A DNA stretch of 64,000 bases from the NCBI RefSeq assembly GCF_023101145.1, contig NZ_CP073714.1, positions 2,170,001-2,234,000 on the forward strand. The letters are read 5' to 3'. The DNA comes from Paenibacillus pabuli (lineage in GTDB: Bacteria; Bacillota; Bacilli; Paenibacillales; Paenibacillaceae). Under the pieces are notes generated by a model. The model worked only from the letters and a program-made list of their open reading frames with translations. It was not told the origin of the DNA and searched no databases. Made by a program: the position numbers and the translations under genes. This document shows, piece by piece, positions 24,957-33,183 of the stretch. How positions within the stretch are numbered: position 1 is the first letter of the stretch; every line of letters begins with the position of its first letter.

Positions 24957-26689
24957 TCCAACACGCCAATTACGATATTGTAATGGAGTATGCCAGCAGT
25001 ATACGGGATGGACGCAAGATTGCGTGTAAGGAATTGATTCAGGGTGCGGAGCGGTTCTTTCGTGATCTGGACAACCCGGAGTATGATTTCGAACCGGAAG
25101 ATGCCGAATTTGTTATTGATATTATCGAAAGCACTTTTGTTCATGCCCAAGGCGAGATGTTGGATGGTACACCACTTCGCGGCATGCCGTTCTTGCTGGA
25201 ACCGTTCCATAAGTTCATGGTGTACAACCTTCTTGGCTTCTTCAAAAAAGGGACTAAAATCCGGCGTTACAAAGAAGCCTTCATCTATATACCACGTAAG
25301 AACATCAAAACCAGTTTTGCGGCTGGTCTAGCGTGGGCGCTTGGCCTGTTGAATCGTCGCAGTGGTAGTAAGGTGTACATTGTTGCGGCTGCTTTGAAGC
25401 AATCCTTGGAAAGCTTCAATTTCATCAATTTCAACTTGGAAGCGATGGGCGAAAAAGATAACTTCCGCGTCATAGACAACAATCAAGAGCATAGCATTCA
25501 GGGAGAATTTGAAGATGGGTCATTGTATATTCAGGCACTAGCGGCAAACCCGGACCGTCAGGACTCCTTGAACTGTAACATTGCCATTGCGGACGAGATC
25601 CACGCCTATAAGTCGCCCAAGCAATACAACATCATCAAGGAAGCCATGAAGGCATACACCAACAAATTGATGATCGGTATTACCACAGCAGGCGACAACA
25701 TGACAAGCTTTTGCTATCAACGTCTCCAGTATTGCAAGAAGATACTGGATGGAACGGTGAAAGACGAGGCTTATTTCGTGTTTATTTCGAAAGCGGATCA
25801 GGACCCGGAAACAGGGGAAGTTGATTACACAAATCCGATCATTCACCAAATGGCTAATCCAGCATACGGGGTTTCCATTCGACCTGAAGACATTTTGAAC
25901 GATGCTCTTCAGGCGCAGAATGATCCCCAGCAGCGGAAGGACTTCTTTGCCAAGTCACTGAACATTTACACCGCAGCGATGAAGGCGTATTTCAATATCG
26001 ACGAGTTCAAGTCATCGAACCGGAAATATAAGTGGACGCTGGAAGAGCTGGCTAAGCTGCCGATTGAGTGGTACGGCGGGGCGGACTTATCCAAACTCCA
26101 TGACTTGACCGCATCGGCGCTCTATGGGACGTATGGCGATGTGGATATCATTATTACCCATGCATGGTTCCCGATTGTGGCGGCTACCAAGAAAGCCGAG
26201 GACGACAATATTCCGCTGTTCGGCTGGAAGGATGATGGCTGGCTGGATATGTGTAACAGTCCGGTGGTCAATCATGCCGATGTTGTTAACTGGTTTATTC
26301 AAATGAAGAAGAGGGGCTTTAACGTCAAGCAGGTCGGATTTGACCGTAAGTTTAGCCGTGAGTTCTTTGCAGGGATGCGTAAGGCGGGGTTCAAGATGAT
26401 TGACGAACCGCAATACTTCTGGCGCAAGTCTCAAGGTTTCCGACGAATTGAAATGCGGGCAAAAGAAGGCAAGCTGTATTACCTTGGTTCAGATGCATTT
26501 GAGTATTGCGTGCAGAACGTTCGGGCTATCGAGAAGACCGATGACATGATTCAGTATGAGAAAGTGGAAGATAACCAGCGGATCGACTTATTCGATGCCG
26601 CTGTTTTTGCGTGCGTCCGGCAGCTTGAGAACTTTGAAACGGCTGGTACGGCAAAAGGCTGGCTGAAAGGGGGTGGAAGAGCTGAGTAA
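24953..26689 (+). CDS. Terminase large subunit
   Basis: A protein of 578 residues (GTG start). ATPase half: adenine-binding and Walker-A-like region [20 protein letters not shown], Walker [12 protein letters not shown]. Nuclease half: [24 protein letters not shown] and the C-terminal [10 protein letters not shown] with conserved acidic residues. It is the motor and nuclease for DNA packaging, related to HK97/lambdoid-type large terminases of Firmicute phages. Overlaps the portal start by 17 bases. Confidence 0.95.
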   Translation: MIQHANYDIVMEYASSIRDGRKIACKELIQGAERFFRDLDNPEYDFEPEDAEFVIDIIESTFVHAQGEMLDGTPLRGMPFLLEPFHKFMVYNLLGFFKKGTKIRRYKEAFIYIPRKNIKTSFAAGLAWALGLLNRRSGSKVYIVAAALKQSLESFNFINFNLEAMGEKDNFRVIDNNQEHSIQGEFEDGSLYIQALAANPDRQDSLNCNIAIADEIHAYKSPKQYNIIKEAMKAYTNKLMIGITTAGDNMTSFCYQRLQYCKKILDGTVKDEAYFVFISKADQDPETGEVDYTNPIIHQMANPAYGVSIRPEDILNDALQAQNDPQQRKDFFAKSLNIYTAAMKAYFNIDEFKSSNRKYKWTLEELAKLPIEWYGGADLSKLHDLTASALYGTYGDVDIIITHAWFPIVAATKKAEDDNIPLFGWKDDGWLDMCNSPVVNHADVVNWFIQMKKRGFNVKQVGFDRKFSREFFAGMRKAGFKMIDEPQYFWRKSQGFRRIEMRAKEGKLYYLGSDAFEYCVQNVRAIEKTDDMIQYEKVEDNQRIDLFDAAVFACVRQLENFETAGTAKGWLKGGGRAE

Positions 26690-27884
26690 AAAGAAGAGAG
26701 GCCGCAGCGCAAGCCAGAACCGAGCCGATTCAAAATCGAGTATAGGTTGGTTTATGACAACGGAAGCACATGACATGTTGTGTGTGCCGGGATATACCAG
26801 GTTGTCCGATAACCCGGAAGTGAAGATGGCCGTTCATAAGATTGCAGAGCTGATCAGCACCATGACCATTCACCTGATGCAGAACACAGATAACGGTGAT
26901 GTTCGGATTAGGAATGGACTGGCACGAAAAATAGACGTTGACCCGTACAGTTTGATGACGCGCAAGACATGGATGTACAACATTGTCAGTACCTTACTGT
27001 TGCATGGAGACGGTAACAGTGTCGTTTATCCGAAGATGCGTGCTGGTCTTATTGACGAACTGATTCCCTTAAAGCCATCAAGTGTGAGTTTTCAAGACAC
27101 GGATAACGGCTATTTGGTCCGCTATCAAGGTCAGGCGTACGACCATGATGAGGTGCTTCACTTTGTAATCAATCCTGACCCGGAACGGCCGTGGATCGGA
27201 ACAGGGTATAGGGCGGTGTTGAAGGACATTATACACAACCTCAAACAGGCTACAGCCACGAAGAAGGGCTTCATGAGTGGGAAATATATGCCAAGTCTGA
27301 TTGTGAAGGTGGACGCGAATACAGCAGAGTTGTCTAGTGAAGAGGGGCGCAACGATGTGTACAATATGTACCTTGAACGCTCCGAAGCAGGACAACCATG
27401 GATTATCCCGGCCGACATGATTGAAGTGGAGCAGGTCAAGCCATTGTCCTTAAACGATATTGCGATTAACGAATCGGTTCAACTGGATAAGCGAACCGTG
27501 GCGGGTATTATTGATGTGCCAGCCTTTTTTGTTGGTGTTGGTGATTTCCGCAAGGATGAATATAACGCCTTTGTGAATACTCGGATTCAGCCCTTGGCGA
27601 TGGGAATCGTTCAAGAATTGACCCGGAAGCTGGTCTTTGCACCGGATATGTATTTCAAGTTCAATCCGCGTAGCCTTTACGCCTATGATCTTAAAGAACT
27701 GGCGGATGTCGGGAGCAATCTTTTTGTCAGAAGTCTCATGTTGGGCAATGAGGTTCGGGATTGGATCGGTTTGTCGCCGCTTGAGGGTCTAAATGAACGG
27801 ATTATCCTTGAAAACTACATTCCGGCCGGAATGATCGGGGATCAGAAGAAGTTGAACAAAGGAGGAGGTGAGGGAGATGGATAG
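26673..27884 (+). CDS. Portal protein, HK97 family
   Basis: A protein of about 403 residues. Portal features: [20 protein letters not shown] near the N-terminus, [29 protein letters not shown] and the C-terminal [15 protein letters not shown]. Forms the dodecameric DNA entry ring. The start is uncertain: GTG 26673 is used. The frame overlaps both neighbours. Confidence 0.92.
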   Translation: MEELSKKKRGRSASQNRADSKSSIGWFMTTEAHDMLCVPGYTRLSDNPEVKMAVHKIAELISTMTIHLMQNTDNGDVRIRNGLARKIDVDPYSLMTRKTWMYNIVSTLLLHGDGNSVVYPKMRAGLIDELIPLKPSSVSFQDTDNGYLVRYQGQAYDHDEVLHFVINPDPERPWIGTGYRAVLKDIIHNLKQATATKKGFMSGKYMPSLIVKVDANTAELSSEEGRNDVYNMYLERSEAGQPWIIPADMIEVEQVKPLSLNDIAINESVQLDKRTVAGIIDVPAFFVGVGDFRKDEYNAFVNTRIQPLAMGIVQELTRKLVFAPDMYFKFNPRSLYAYDLKELADVGSNLFVRSLMLGNEVRDWIGLSPLEGLNERIILENYIPAGMIGDQKKLNKGGGEGDG

Positions 27885-28449
27885 GGCAGTGAAAGTTACC
27901 CGGAGCCTAACAACCAAGCTGGAAACGCGCGAAGCGTCAGACCAGTCACTTGTGATTGAAGGTTATTTTGCTGTGTTCAATCGTGAAACAGAGTTGTGGC
28001 CGGGAGCATTTGAAGTCATTGCACCTGGAGCGTTTGACCGTACCCTTGGTAATGACATTCGGGCACTGGCAAATCACGAAACCATGTTCGTTCTTGGCCG
28101 GAATAAGGCCGGAACCTTGGAACTAAAAACGGATAGTCATGGTCTTTGGGGCCGGATCAAAATTAATCCGGATGATTCGGATGCAATGAACTTGTATGCG
28201 AGGGTCAAGCGCGGCGATGTGGATCAATGTTCGTTTGGATTCAACATTGTGGACGAGGATACAGATTGGCGGAATGATGACACGGTCAAATGGACGATTC
28301 GGGAAATTGATCTGCACGAGGTCAGCGTCGTGACGTTCCCGCAATATGCTGAAACTGGCGTGCAGGCAAGGAAGAACGAAGTGAAGCAGCACCGTGAGCG
28401 TCAATTGCAGCAGCGAAAACATTTACTAAAGGGGAGGCTGGCTAACTAA
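27877..28449 (+). CDS. Prohead protease, HK97 family (peptidase S78)
   Basis: A protein of 190 residues from ATG 27877 after GGAGGAGGTGAGGG. Catalytic His in [13 protein letters not shown] and Ser in QCSFGFNI; Glu-rich end of the protease domain [13 protein letters not shown]. Cleaves the scaffold segment of the capsid protein during maturation. Its stop overlaps the capsid start by one base. Confidence 0.92.
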   Translation: MDRAVKVTRSLTTKLETREASDQSLVIEGYFAVFNRETELWPGAFEVIAPGAFDRTLGNDIRALANHETMFVLGRNKAGTLELKTDSHGLWGRIKINPDDSDAMNLYARVKRGDVDQCSFGFNIVDEDTDWRNDDTVKWTIREIDLHEVSVVTFPQYAETGVQARKNEVKQHRERQLQQRKHLLKGRLAN

Positions 28450-29888
28450 TGGCACTGAGACAAATTATGTTGGCGAAAAAGATCAAGCAGCGGAAGGCAG
28501 ACTTGGAGGGCATCATTGAGCAAGAACGTGGACTAAAAACCCGTTCAGATGAACTGGAAAAGGCCATCGAAGAAGCTTCAACAGATGAAGAGATTAATGC
28601 AGTGGAAGAAGACATTGAAGCCATCGAAGGTGAGAAAGAGGAACTTGCCAATAACAAAAGCACCTTGGAAGGCGAGATTGTTGAATTGGAACGCGAGCTG
28701 GCAGAAGTCAACAGCAAAGAACCGAACAACACTCCGCCTCCAGCTTCTGGTGAGCAACGTCAACAACAACATTTCCAAGGGGGCGAGATCAGAATGAAAG
28801 TGAACAAAGGTTTCTTCAAAGGTATGGAGCGCAGCGCAGCAGAGGCAATCATTCAGCGCCGAGAAGTAAAAGATTTCTTGGATAAGGTCCGTTCTGGAGA
28901 CATTCCAAACGAAAAAAATCTCAACAAACGTGGCGTAACAGGCGGAGAGCTGGGCATCCCGGATGTCATCCTTGGTTTGATTCGCGACAATCTGCACCGT
29001 TATTCGAAACTCATTTCTAAAGTGAATCTCAAATCTATTCCGGGCACGTCACGTACTAACATTGTCGGGGATATTCCCGAAGCAATCTGGACAGAAGCTT
29101 GCGCCACGCTAAACGAATTGGAGCTGCGCTTCTACCAAGTGGAAACGGACGGTTACAAAGTTGGTGGGTTCATTCCGATCTGCAACGCACTTCTGGAAGA
29201 TTCGGACTTTAACTTGGGTAACGAGATCATGGATGCTCTCGGCCAAGCGCTTGGTTTGGGTGTGGATAAGGCGATTTTGTACGGTACGGGTGTAAAGATG
29301 CCAATCGGAATCGTGACACGCCTTGCTGAGAAGGTCAAGCCTGCGTACTGGGGGATTAACTACCCGACATGGATCAATTTATCTACATCTAATGTAGGTC
29401 AAGTAGATCAAGGAACGGATTCCAAGGCTTTCTTTGCAAACCTGATCCGATTCAGCGGCAAGGCGAAATCCAATTACGGGAATGGCGGTAAATTCTGGGC
29501 CATGAACGATACTACGTACACGGAGCTACAAGCACGTTTGGTAGAATTTAACGCTGCTGGTGCAATCATCGCTTCTATCAACAACGTCATGCCTATCATT
29601 AATGGTGACATCGTGATCCTGCCGTTTATGGCAGATGGCGACATCGTGGGCGGTTACGGTTCCCAATACCTCCTTGCTGAGCGTTCGGGTTCACAGTTTG
29701 CGGTGTCTGAACATGTTCAGTTCATTCAAGACAACACAGTGTTCAAGGCAACAGCTCGTTACGATGGTAAGCCGATTATGGGTCAAGGTTTCGTCGCAAT
29801 GAACATTAACGGTGTTGCTCCAAAAACGACAGTAGCATTTGCTCCAGACACGGCAAACGATGAAACTGACACTCCTGACGGAGCTTAA
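28449..29888 (+). CDS. Major capsid protein, HK97 family, with N-terminal scaffold domain
   Basis: A protein of 479 residues. Residues 1-115 are a coiled-coil delta (scaffold) domain rich in Glu and Lys; the mature capsid begins about residue 115-130. The HK97 fold part shows RTNIVGDIPEAIWTEACATL, GTGVKMPIGIV, and GDIVILPFMADGDIVGGYGS. The prohead protease just upstream is expected to remove the delta domain. Confidence 0.93.
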   Translation: MALRQIMLAKKIKQRKADLEGIIEQERGLKTRSDELEKAIEEASTDEEINAVEEDIEAIEGEKEELANNKSTLEGEIVELERELAEVNSKEPNNTPPPASGEQRQQQHFQGGEIRMKVNKGFFKGMERSAAEAIIQRREVKDFLDKVRSGDIPNEKNLNKRGVTGGELGIPDVILGLIRDNLHRYSKLISKVNLKSIPGTSRTNIVGDIPEAIWTEACATLNELELRFYQVETDGYKVGGFIPICNALLEDSDFNLGNEIMDALGQALGLGVDKAILYGTGVKMPIGIVTRLAEKVKPAYWGINYPTWINLSTSNVGQVDQGTDSKAFFANLIRFSGKAKSNYGNGGKFWAMNDTTYTELQARLVEFNAAGAIIASINNVMPIINGDIVILPFMADGDIVGGYGSQYLLAERSGSQFAVSEHVQFIQDNTVFKATARYDGKPIMGQGFVAMNINGVAPKTTVAFAPDTANDETDTPDGA

Positions 29889-29908
29889 AACACGAAAGGG
29901 TGATCTGA

Positions 29909-30079
29909 ATGCCTTACATCGTCATTAAGGACTTCAAGGATTTAGAAGACAAAAACCACATTTACCGCGCCGGGGATAAGTATCCTCGGTCTGGACGTGG
30001 CAAGAAGGATCGGATAGAGGAATTGCTTGGTTCGGAGAATCGGCGCGGCGAACCATTAATTCAGGAAGTAGGCGATTGA
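29909..30079 (+). CDS. Small protein after the capsid gene, unknown
   Basis: A protein of 56 residues (MPYIVIKDFKDLEDKNHIYR...). Small proteins of this pattern, beginning with a beta-strand and the motif DKNHIYRAGDKYP, follow the capsid gene in many Firmicute siphophages; the function is unknown. AAAGGGTGATCTGA precedes the ATG. Confidence 0.65.
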   Translation: MPYIVIKDFKDLEDKNHIYRAGDKYPRSGRGKKDRIEELLGSENRRGEPLIQEVGD

Positions 30080-30080
30080 T

Positions 30081-30356
30081 ATGGATATCGCCCTGATTGT
30101 TGGATTAATCAAGGAACGTTTGGCTATTCGTGCGAACGTGCGGGACAACTACATTACGGCCATCGCCAATTCGGTGGTGAAGGAACTGGAGGATGAGAAG
30201 GGGTTAACGCTGGATGCGGATAACGCCTATCACCTCCAGTTTTGCGTAGATTATGCCGCGTGGCGATATCAGAGCAGGGACAGCGAGGGGAGTATGCCGA
30301 GACACCTTCAATTCAGGCTTCACAACCTGATCCTGCACGCACGGAGGCGCACATGA
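30081..30356 (+). CDS. Head-tail connector protein (gp6-like)
   Basis: A protein of 91 residues, all helical: NVRDNYITAIANSVVKELED and LQFCVDYAAWRYQSRD, the pattern of HK97 gp6/SPP1 gp15-type adaptors that bind beneath the portal. It overlaps the next start by four bases. Confidence 0.8.
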   Translation: MDIALIVGLIKERLAIRANVRDNYITAIANSVVKELEDEKGLTLDADNAYHLQFCVDYAAWRYQSRDSEGSMPRHLQFRLHNLILHARRRT

Positions 30357-30661
30357 GAGGCGACCACGAATTGATCCTGATTAAGCCAGGTGGACGAACG
30401 AAAGACAATATCGGTAATGAGATCATTACCGATCCAGTGGAAACGCCAGTTCTTTGTGATCTGCGATCCGTAGGACGTAATGAGTTTTACAGCGCAGCTA
30501 CTGCGGGGATGGCTCCAGAAATGGTCTTTGTGATCCACCCTTATGAATATGCCGGGGAACAACTTGTCAAATTCGAGGACGTGAAGTATCAAGTCATACG
30601 AACGTATTCGGACAATGATGAAGAGCTTGAACTGGTATGTGGGAAGGTGAAGGGGAAATGA
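30353..30661 (+). CDS. Phage head closure protein
   Basis: A protein of 102 residues from ATG 30353 (ATGA overlap). Beta-rich, with PVLCDLRSVGRNEFYSAATA and FEDVKYQVIRTY, as in SPP1 gp16-type stoppers that close the head after packaging. Confidence 0.8.
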   Translation: MRGDHELILIKPGGRTKDNIGNEIITDPVETPVLCDLRSVGRNEFYSAATAGMAPEMVFVIHPYEYAGEQLVKFEDVKYQVIRTYSDNDEELELVCGKVKGK

Positions 30662-31032
30662 CATCCATTGACCGACTAGCGCAGGAAATTGTGAGTGCTG
30701 TCAAGGCATATACAGATGATGTCTCTGACGCAATAGAAAAGCGTGTTGATGAAGTAGCTGAGTCGGTTCGTGCTGAAGCTGACGCTAACGCGCCTAAAAG
30801 ATCAGGTAAGTATGCCAAAGGATTCAAGGTGACCAAGCAGGGCAGTAGCGGAAAGGCCAAACGTGTGGTTTGGAATAAGAAGAATTCGAGAATTGTCCAT
30901 TTGCTTGAGTTTGGACATGCAAAGCGAGGCGGCGGCAGAGTTGCAGGCCGCCCACATTTGCGTCCTGCTTATGATCACCATGCCGCTAATCTGCCAGACG
31001 ACATAAAACGGATCATTAGGAACGGAGGATAG
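30658..31032 (+). CDS. HK97-gp10-family tail completion protein
   Basis: A protein of 124 residues from ATG 30658. The motif DANAPKRSGKYAKGFKV followed by HLLEFGHAKRGGGRVAGRPH is characteristic of the HK97 gp10 family, which joins tail to head. Confidence 0.88.
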   Translation: MTSIDRLAQEIVSAVKAYTDDVSDAIEKRVDEVAESVRAEADANAPKRSGKYAKGFKVTKQGSSGKAKRVVWNKKNSRIVHLLEFGHAKRGGGRVAGRPHLRPAYDHHAANLPDDIKRIIRNGG

Positions 31033-31038
31033 ACGGGG

Positions 31039-31374
31039 ATGCAGCAAGCCGAATTATATCAACTGCTTGAATCCATAGGTTTACCTTTAGCCTATGGCGA
31101 GTTCAAGTCTACCCCTGAATTACCCGCTCCTGATCCGCCGTTCATCGTCTATCAATTTGGCTATTCTGGCGACTTGATGGCGGACAATCGAAATTATCTG
31201 AAGATTTCTAATTTTCAGATTGAGCTATACACCGATATCAAGGATTTGGCGGCGGAAGGGCTTGTGGAAGATGTTCTTGAAGTAGCTGAATTACCTTATT
31301 CGAAAACCGAAATTACGCTTGATAGCGAAGCGATGTATCAAATCATTTATGAAATACAACTCATTGGAGGGTGA
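31039..31374 (+). CDS. Tail terminator-like protein
   Basis: A protein of 111 residues (LLESIGLPLAYGEFKSTPEL, PPFIVYQFGY, FQIELYTDIKD). The order (after gp10 and before the tail tube gene) and pattern fit the SPP1 gp17-like tail-to-head joining/terminator group. Assignment is mainly by position. Confidence 0.7.
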   Translation: MQQAELYQLLESIGLPLAYGEFKSTPELPAPDPPFIVYQFGYSGDLMADNRNYLKISNFQIELYTDIKDLAAEGLVEDVLEVAELPYSKTEITLDSEAMYQIIYEIQLIGG

Positions 31375-31380
31375 AGACAA

Positions 31381-31968
31381 ATGTCAGAAAACAAAGTTAC
31401 GTTTGGTCTGGACAAGGTACACATTGCATTCTTTGATAAAGATGCTACAGCCGGACAACCAAAATGGGAAACGCCAATTCCGATTCCAGGTGCTGTACGC
31501 TGGGCGCCTGAAGCACAAGGGGAGACAAGTACATTCTTTGCTGACAACATGGCATATTTTCTTGTGACAAGTAACAACGGTTATACCGGAGAACTGGAGA
31601 TGGCCAACATTCCAGATGAGATTAAAGCCCGGATGTTTGGCTGGAAGATTGATGACAACGGTATGTTGGTCGAGATTGCAGACGGCATGCCGGAGAGGTT
31701 TGCTTTGCTGGGTCAGGTCAAAGGTGACAAGCGAGATAGACGCTTTGTGTACTACGATTGCCAAGCAGCTCGTACAGCCAAGGAGAACACCACTAAAGGG
31801 GAATCGACGGAAATTGTGGGTGAAACCCTGTCCATGACATCTTCGCCAATTGAAATCAATGATAACGTCATTGTTAAAGGTGATTTGGAGTTGAACGCAA
31901 CGAATGCGACTCAGTTCAATTCCTTCTTCTCTAAAATCTACACGCCGACGTTCACACCTGCGGCTTAA
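31381..31968 (+). CDS. Major tail (tube) protein, phi13 family
   Basis: A protein of 195 residues with KVTFGLDKVHIAFF at the start, and GYTGELEMANIPDEIKARMF and RRFVYYDCQA, typical of phi13-type major tail proteins that form the tail tube. Ends with FTPAA; followed by a hairpin. Confidence 0.92.
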   Translation: MSENKVTFGLDKVHIAFFDKDATAGQPKWETPIPIPGAVRWAPEAQGETSTFFADNMAYFLVTSNNGYTGELEMANIPDEIKARMFGWKIDDNGMLVEIADGMPERFALLGQVKGDKRDRRFVYYDCQAARTAKENTTKGESTEIVGETLSMTSSPIEINDNVIVKGDLELNATNATQFNSFFSKIYTPTFTPAA

Positions 31969-31983
31969 TCTCTTAATGTATTG

Positions 31984-32012
31984 AATCCCGTCCGATCTGA
32001 TTGGACGGGATT
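31984..32012 (+). terminator. Hairpin after the tail tube gene
   Basis: A perfect 10-bp stem AATCCCGTCC/GGACGGGATT with a 9-base loop. Only three T follow, so it may be a partial terminator or an mRNA-stabilising structure setting high tube-protein expression. Confidence 0.6.
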
Positions 32013-32044
32013 TACCCATATTTAAATGAATGGAGACGATGAAC

Positions 32045-32467
32045 ATGAAAGAACTTCAATTTGGAGAAAAGACAGTACCCATCACCGCATCAGCCCCGGC
32101 ACTACTTTATTATAGACAGGAATTTGGGGCTGATTTAATTGGGGATATGACAAAGATGATTAGCGACTATGACACAGGGGGAGATCAAGAAGAAAAGTCA
32201 GAAGAAAACCCAGAAGCTACGACATCCGATGCTCTTGCGCTGGGGAATATTAACTTCTTGTCTTTCTTGCAACTGGCTTGGGCTATGGCGAAGGCGTATC
32301 AGTACGGAAAACCCTTCCCTAAATTTGAAACGTGGCTGAATGATTATGGTGAAGATATCGATTTCTCGGATGAGGGATTCATTATCGATATTGTGGAGGA
32401 AGCCACGACAGGCTTTTTTCGTCAAAATCAGGGAGTCAGAGGAGCATTCGCAAGCCGTAGAAAATGA
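32045..32467 (+). CDS. Tail assembly chaperone (G-type)
   Basis: A protein of 140 residues from ATG 32045, after GGAG. It lies between tube and tape-measure genes, with the pattern KELQFGEKTVPITASAPALL and NFLSFLQLAWAMAKAYQYGK. These chaperones coat the tape measure. Near its end a TTTTTTC run is read GGC TTT TTT CGT; a +1 slip there enters the T frame and makes a G-T fusion. Confidence 0.82.
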   Translation: MKELQFGEKTVPITASAPALLYYRQEFGADLIGDMTKMISDYDTGGDQEEKSEENPEATTSDALALGNINFLSFLQLAWAMAKAYQYGKPFPKFETWLNDYGEDIDFSDEGFIIDIVEEATTGFFRQNQGVRGAFASRRK

Positions 32468-32651
32468 TTCTCGTTTAGAGATAGATTTGTTGGCTATTGG
32501 CAAGCGAATCGGCTTGAACATGCAGGAAATGAGCGAAATGACATGTTCTGATTTGATTGATCTTGCTCGAAGCTTCACAGGTAAGGATGAGAAGAAGAAA
32601 GGGCCGCGAGAAGCTACACAAGCGGACATTGATGCCTTTTATGGGCGTTAG
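32421..32651 (+). CDS. Tail chaperone T extension, reached by probable +1 frameshift
   Basis: The +1 frame relative to the G gene has no good start codon or ribosome site, yet it is open and protein-like to 32651 (77 residues; SFTGKDEKKKGPREATQADI, DAFYGR). The C-terminal pattern is typical of GT fusions. The likely shift point is 32414-32420, where Phe-tRNA on TTT can slip to TTC. The whole G-T product would be about 200 residues. Confidence 0.65.
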   Translation, partial: VKIRESEEHSQAVENDSRLEIDLLAIGKRIGLNMQEMSEMTCSDLIDLARSFTGKDEKKKGPREATQADIDAFYGR

Positions 32652-32661
32652 GGGTGTACAC

Positions 32662-32991
32662 ATGTTACCAATGACATGCAGCGATGGGTGCGGTCAGGAT
32701 TTCGTGCTGATTAGCCATGGAAAAGAACAGGTGTTGCCGGGTGTGGACAGGGTTGGTTTTTCCTGTCCTCATTGTGGCAAGGTCTATACTGCGTATTATT
32801 CAAACCGCAAAGTGGAGAAATTCCACGCAGAGCTTGCTGAACTGCAACAGCGTCCGGCAAAGGGCGGGCTGACACGTAGACAGGTGCAGGGGATCATCGT
32901 CCGAATCGAAAATACCAAAAAGAAACTCGCTACTGAAATGGCGCGTCTGCGAAAAGAGGTTGAAGAATCCCAAACGTCTGGGAATTCATAA
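32662..32991 (+). CDS. Zinc-ribbon phage protein, unknown
   Basis: A protein of 109 residues. The N-terminal part has Cys pairs CSDGC and CPHC (a probable zinc ribbon); the C-terminal half is a charged helix (RKVEKFHAELAELQQR...). It lies between tail chaperones and tape measure. An inverted repeat of the TCCCAAACG type lies inside its last codons. Function unknown; another start is possible at ATG 32671. Confidence 0.6.
   Translation: MLPMTCSDGCGQDFVLISHGKEQVLPGVDRVGFSCPHCGKVYTAYYSNRKVEKFHAELAELQQRPAKGGLTRRQVQGIIVRIENTKKKLATEMARLRKEVEESQTSGNS
32968..32983. repeat. Inverted repeat TCCCA-AACGTC-TGGGA, copy 2 of 3
   Basis: A related copy of the 23342 and 46258 repeats, placed in the last codons of the zinc-ribbon gene. 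Confidence 0.6.
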
Positions 32992-33006
32992 AGCGTGGTG
33001 AATGAA

Positions 33007-33144
33007 ATGGAGAAAGTGAAGTGTCCGCATTGCGGGCATTTGCTCTTTAAGGCGCGTTCTGCTGATCTGGAGATCAAGTGTTTGCGGTGCAAAAAGATAG
33101 TTGAAGTCAAAATGAAGGAACAGAGCGAGCCGCACACCAAGTAG
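33007..33144 (+). CDS. Com-like zinc-binding protein
   Basis: A protein of 45 residues with CPHC (residues 6-9) and CLRC about 18 residues on, and the surrounding pattern VKCPHCGHLLFKA...LEIKCLRCKKIVEV. This matches the Com family; in phage Mu, Com binds the mom mRNA and activates its translation. No mom-like gene is visible here, so the target is unknown. Confidence 0.75.
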   Translation: MEKVKCPHCGHLLFKARSADLEIKCLRCKKIVEVKMKEQSEPHTK

Positions 33145-33183
33145 CGAGCCATGCCTGCCTGATACAAAGGGTAGGTGGGCCGT

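Noticed and set aside
31384-32046. 220-codon minus-strand frame opposite the tail tube gene
   Set aside because: It is a shadow of the strongly supported major tail protein and has no start signals; the same holds for long antisense frames at 34689-35384, 35257-35997 and 42027-42818.
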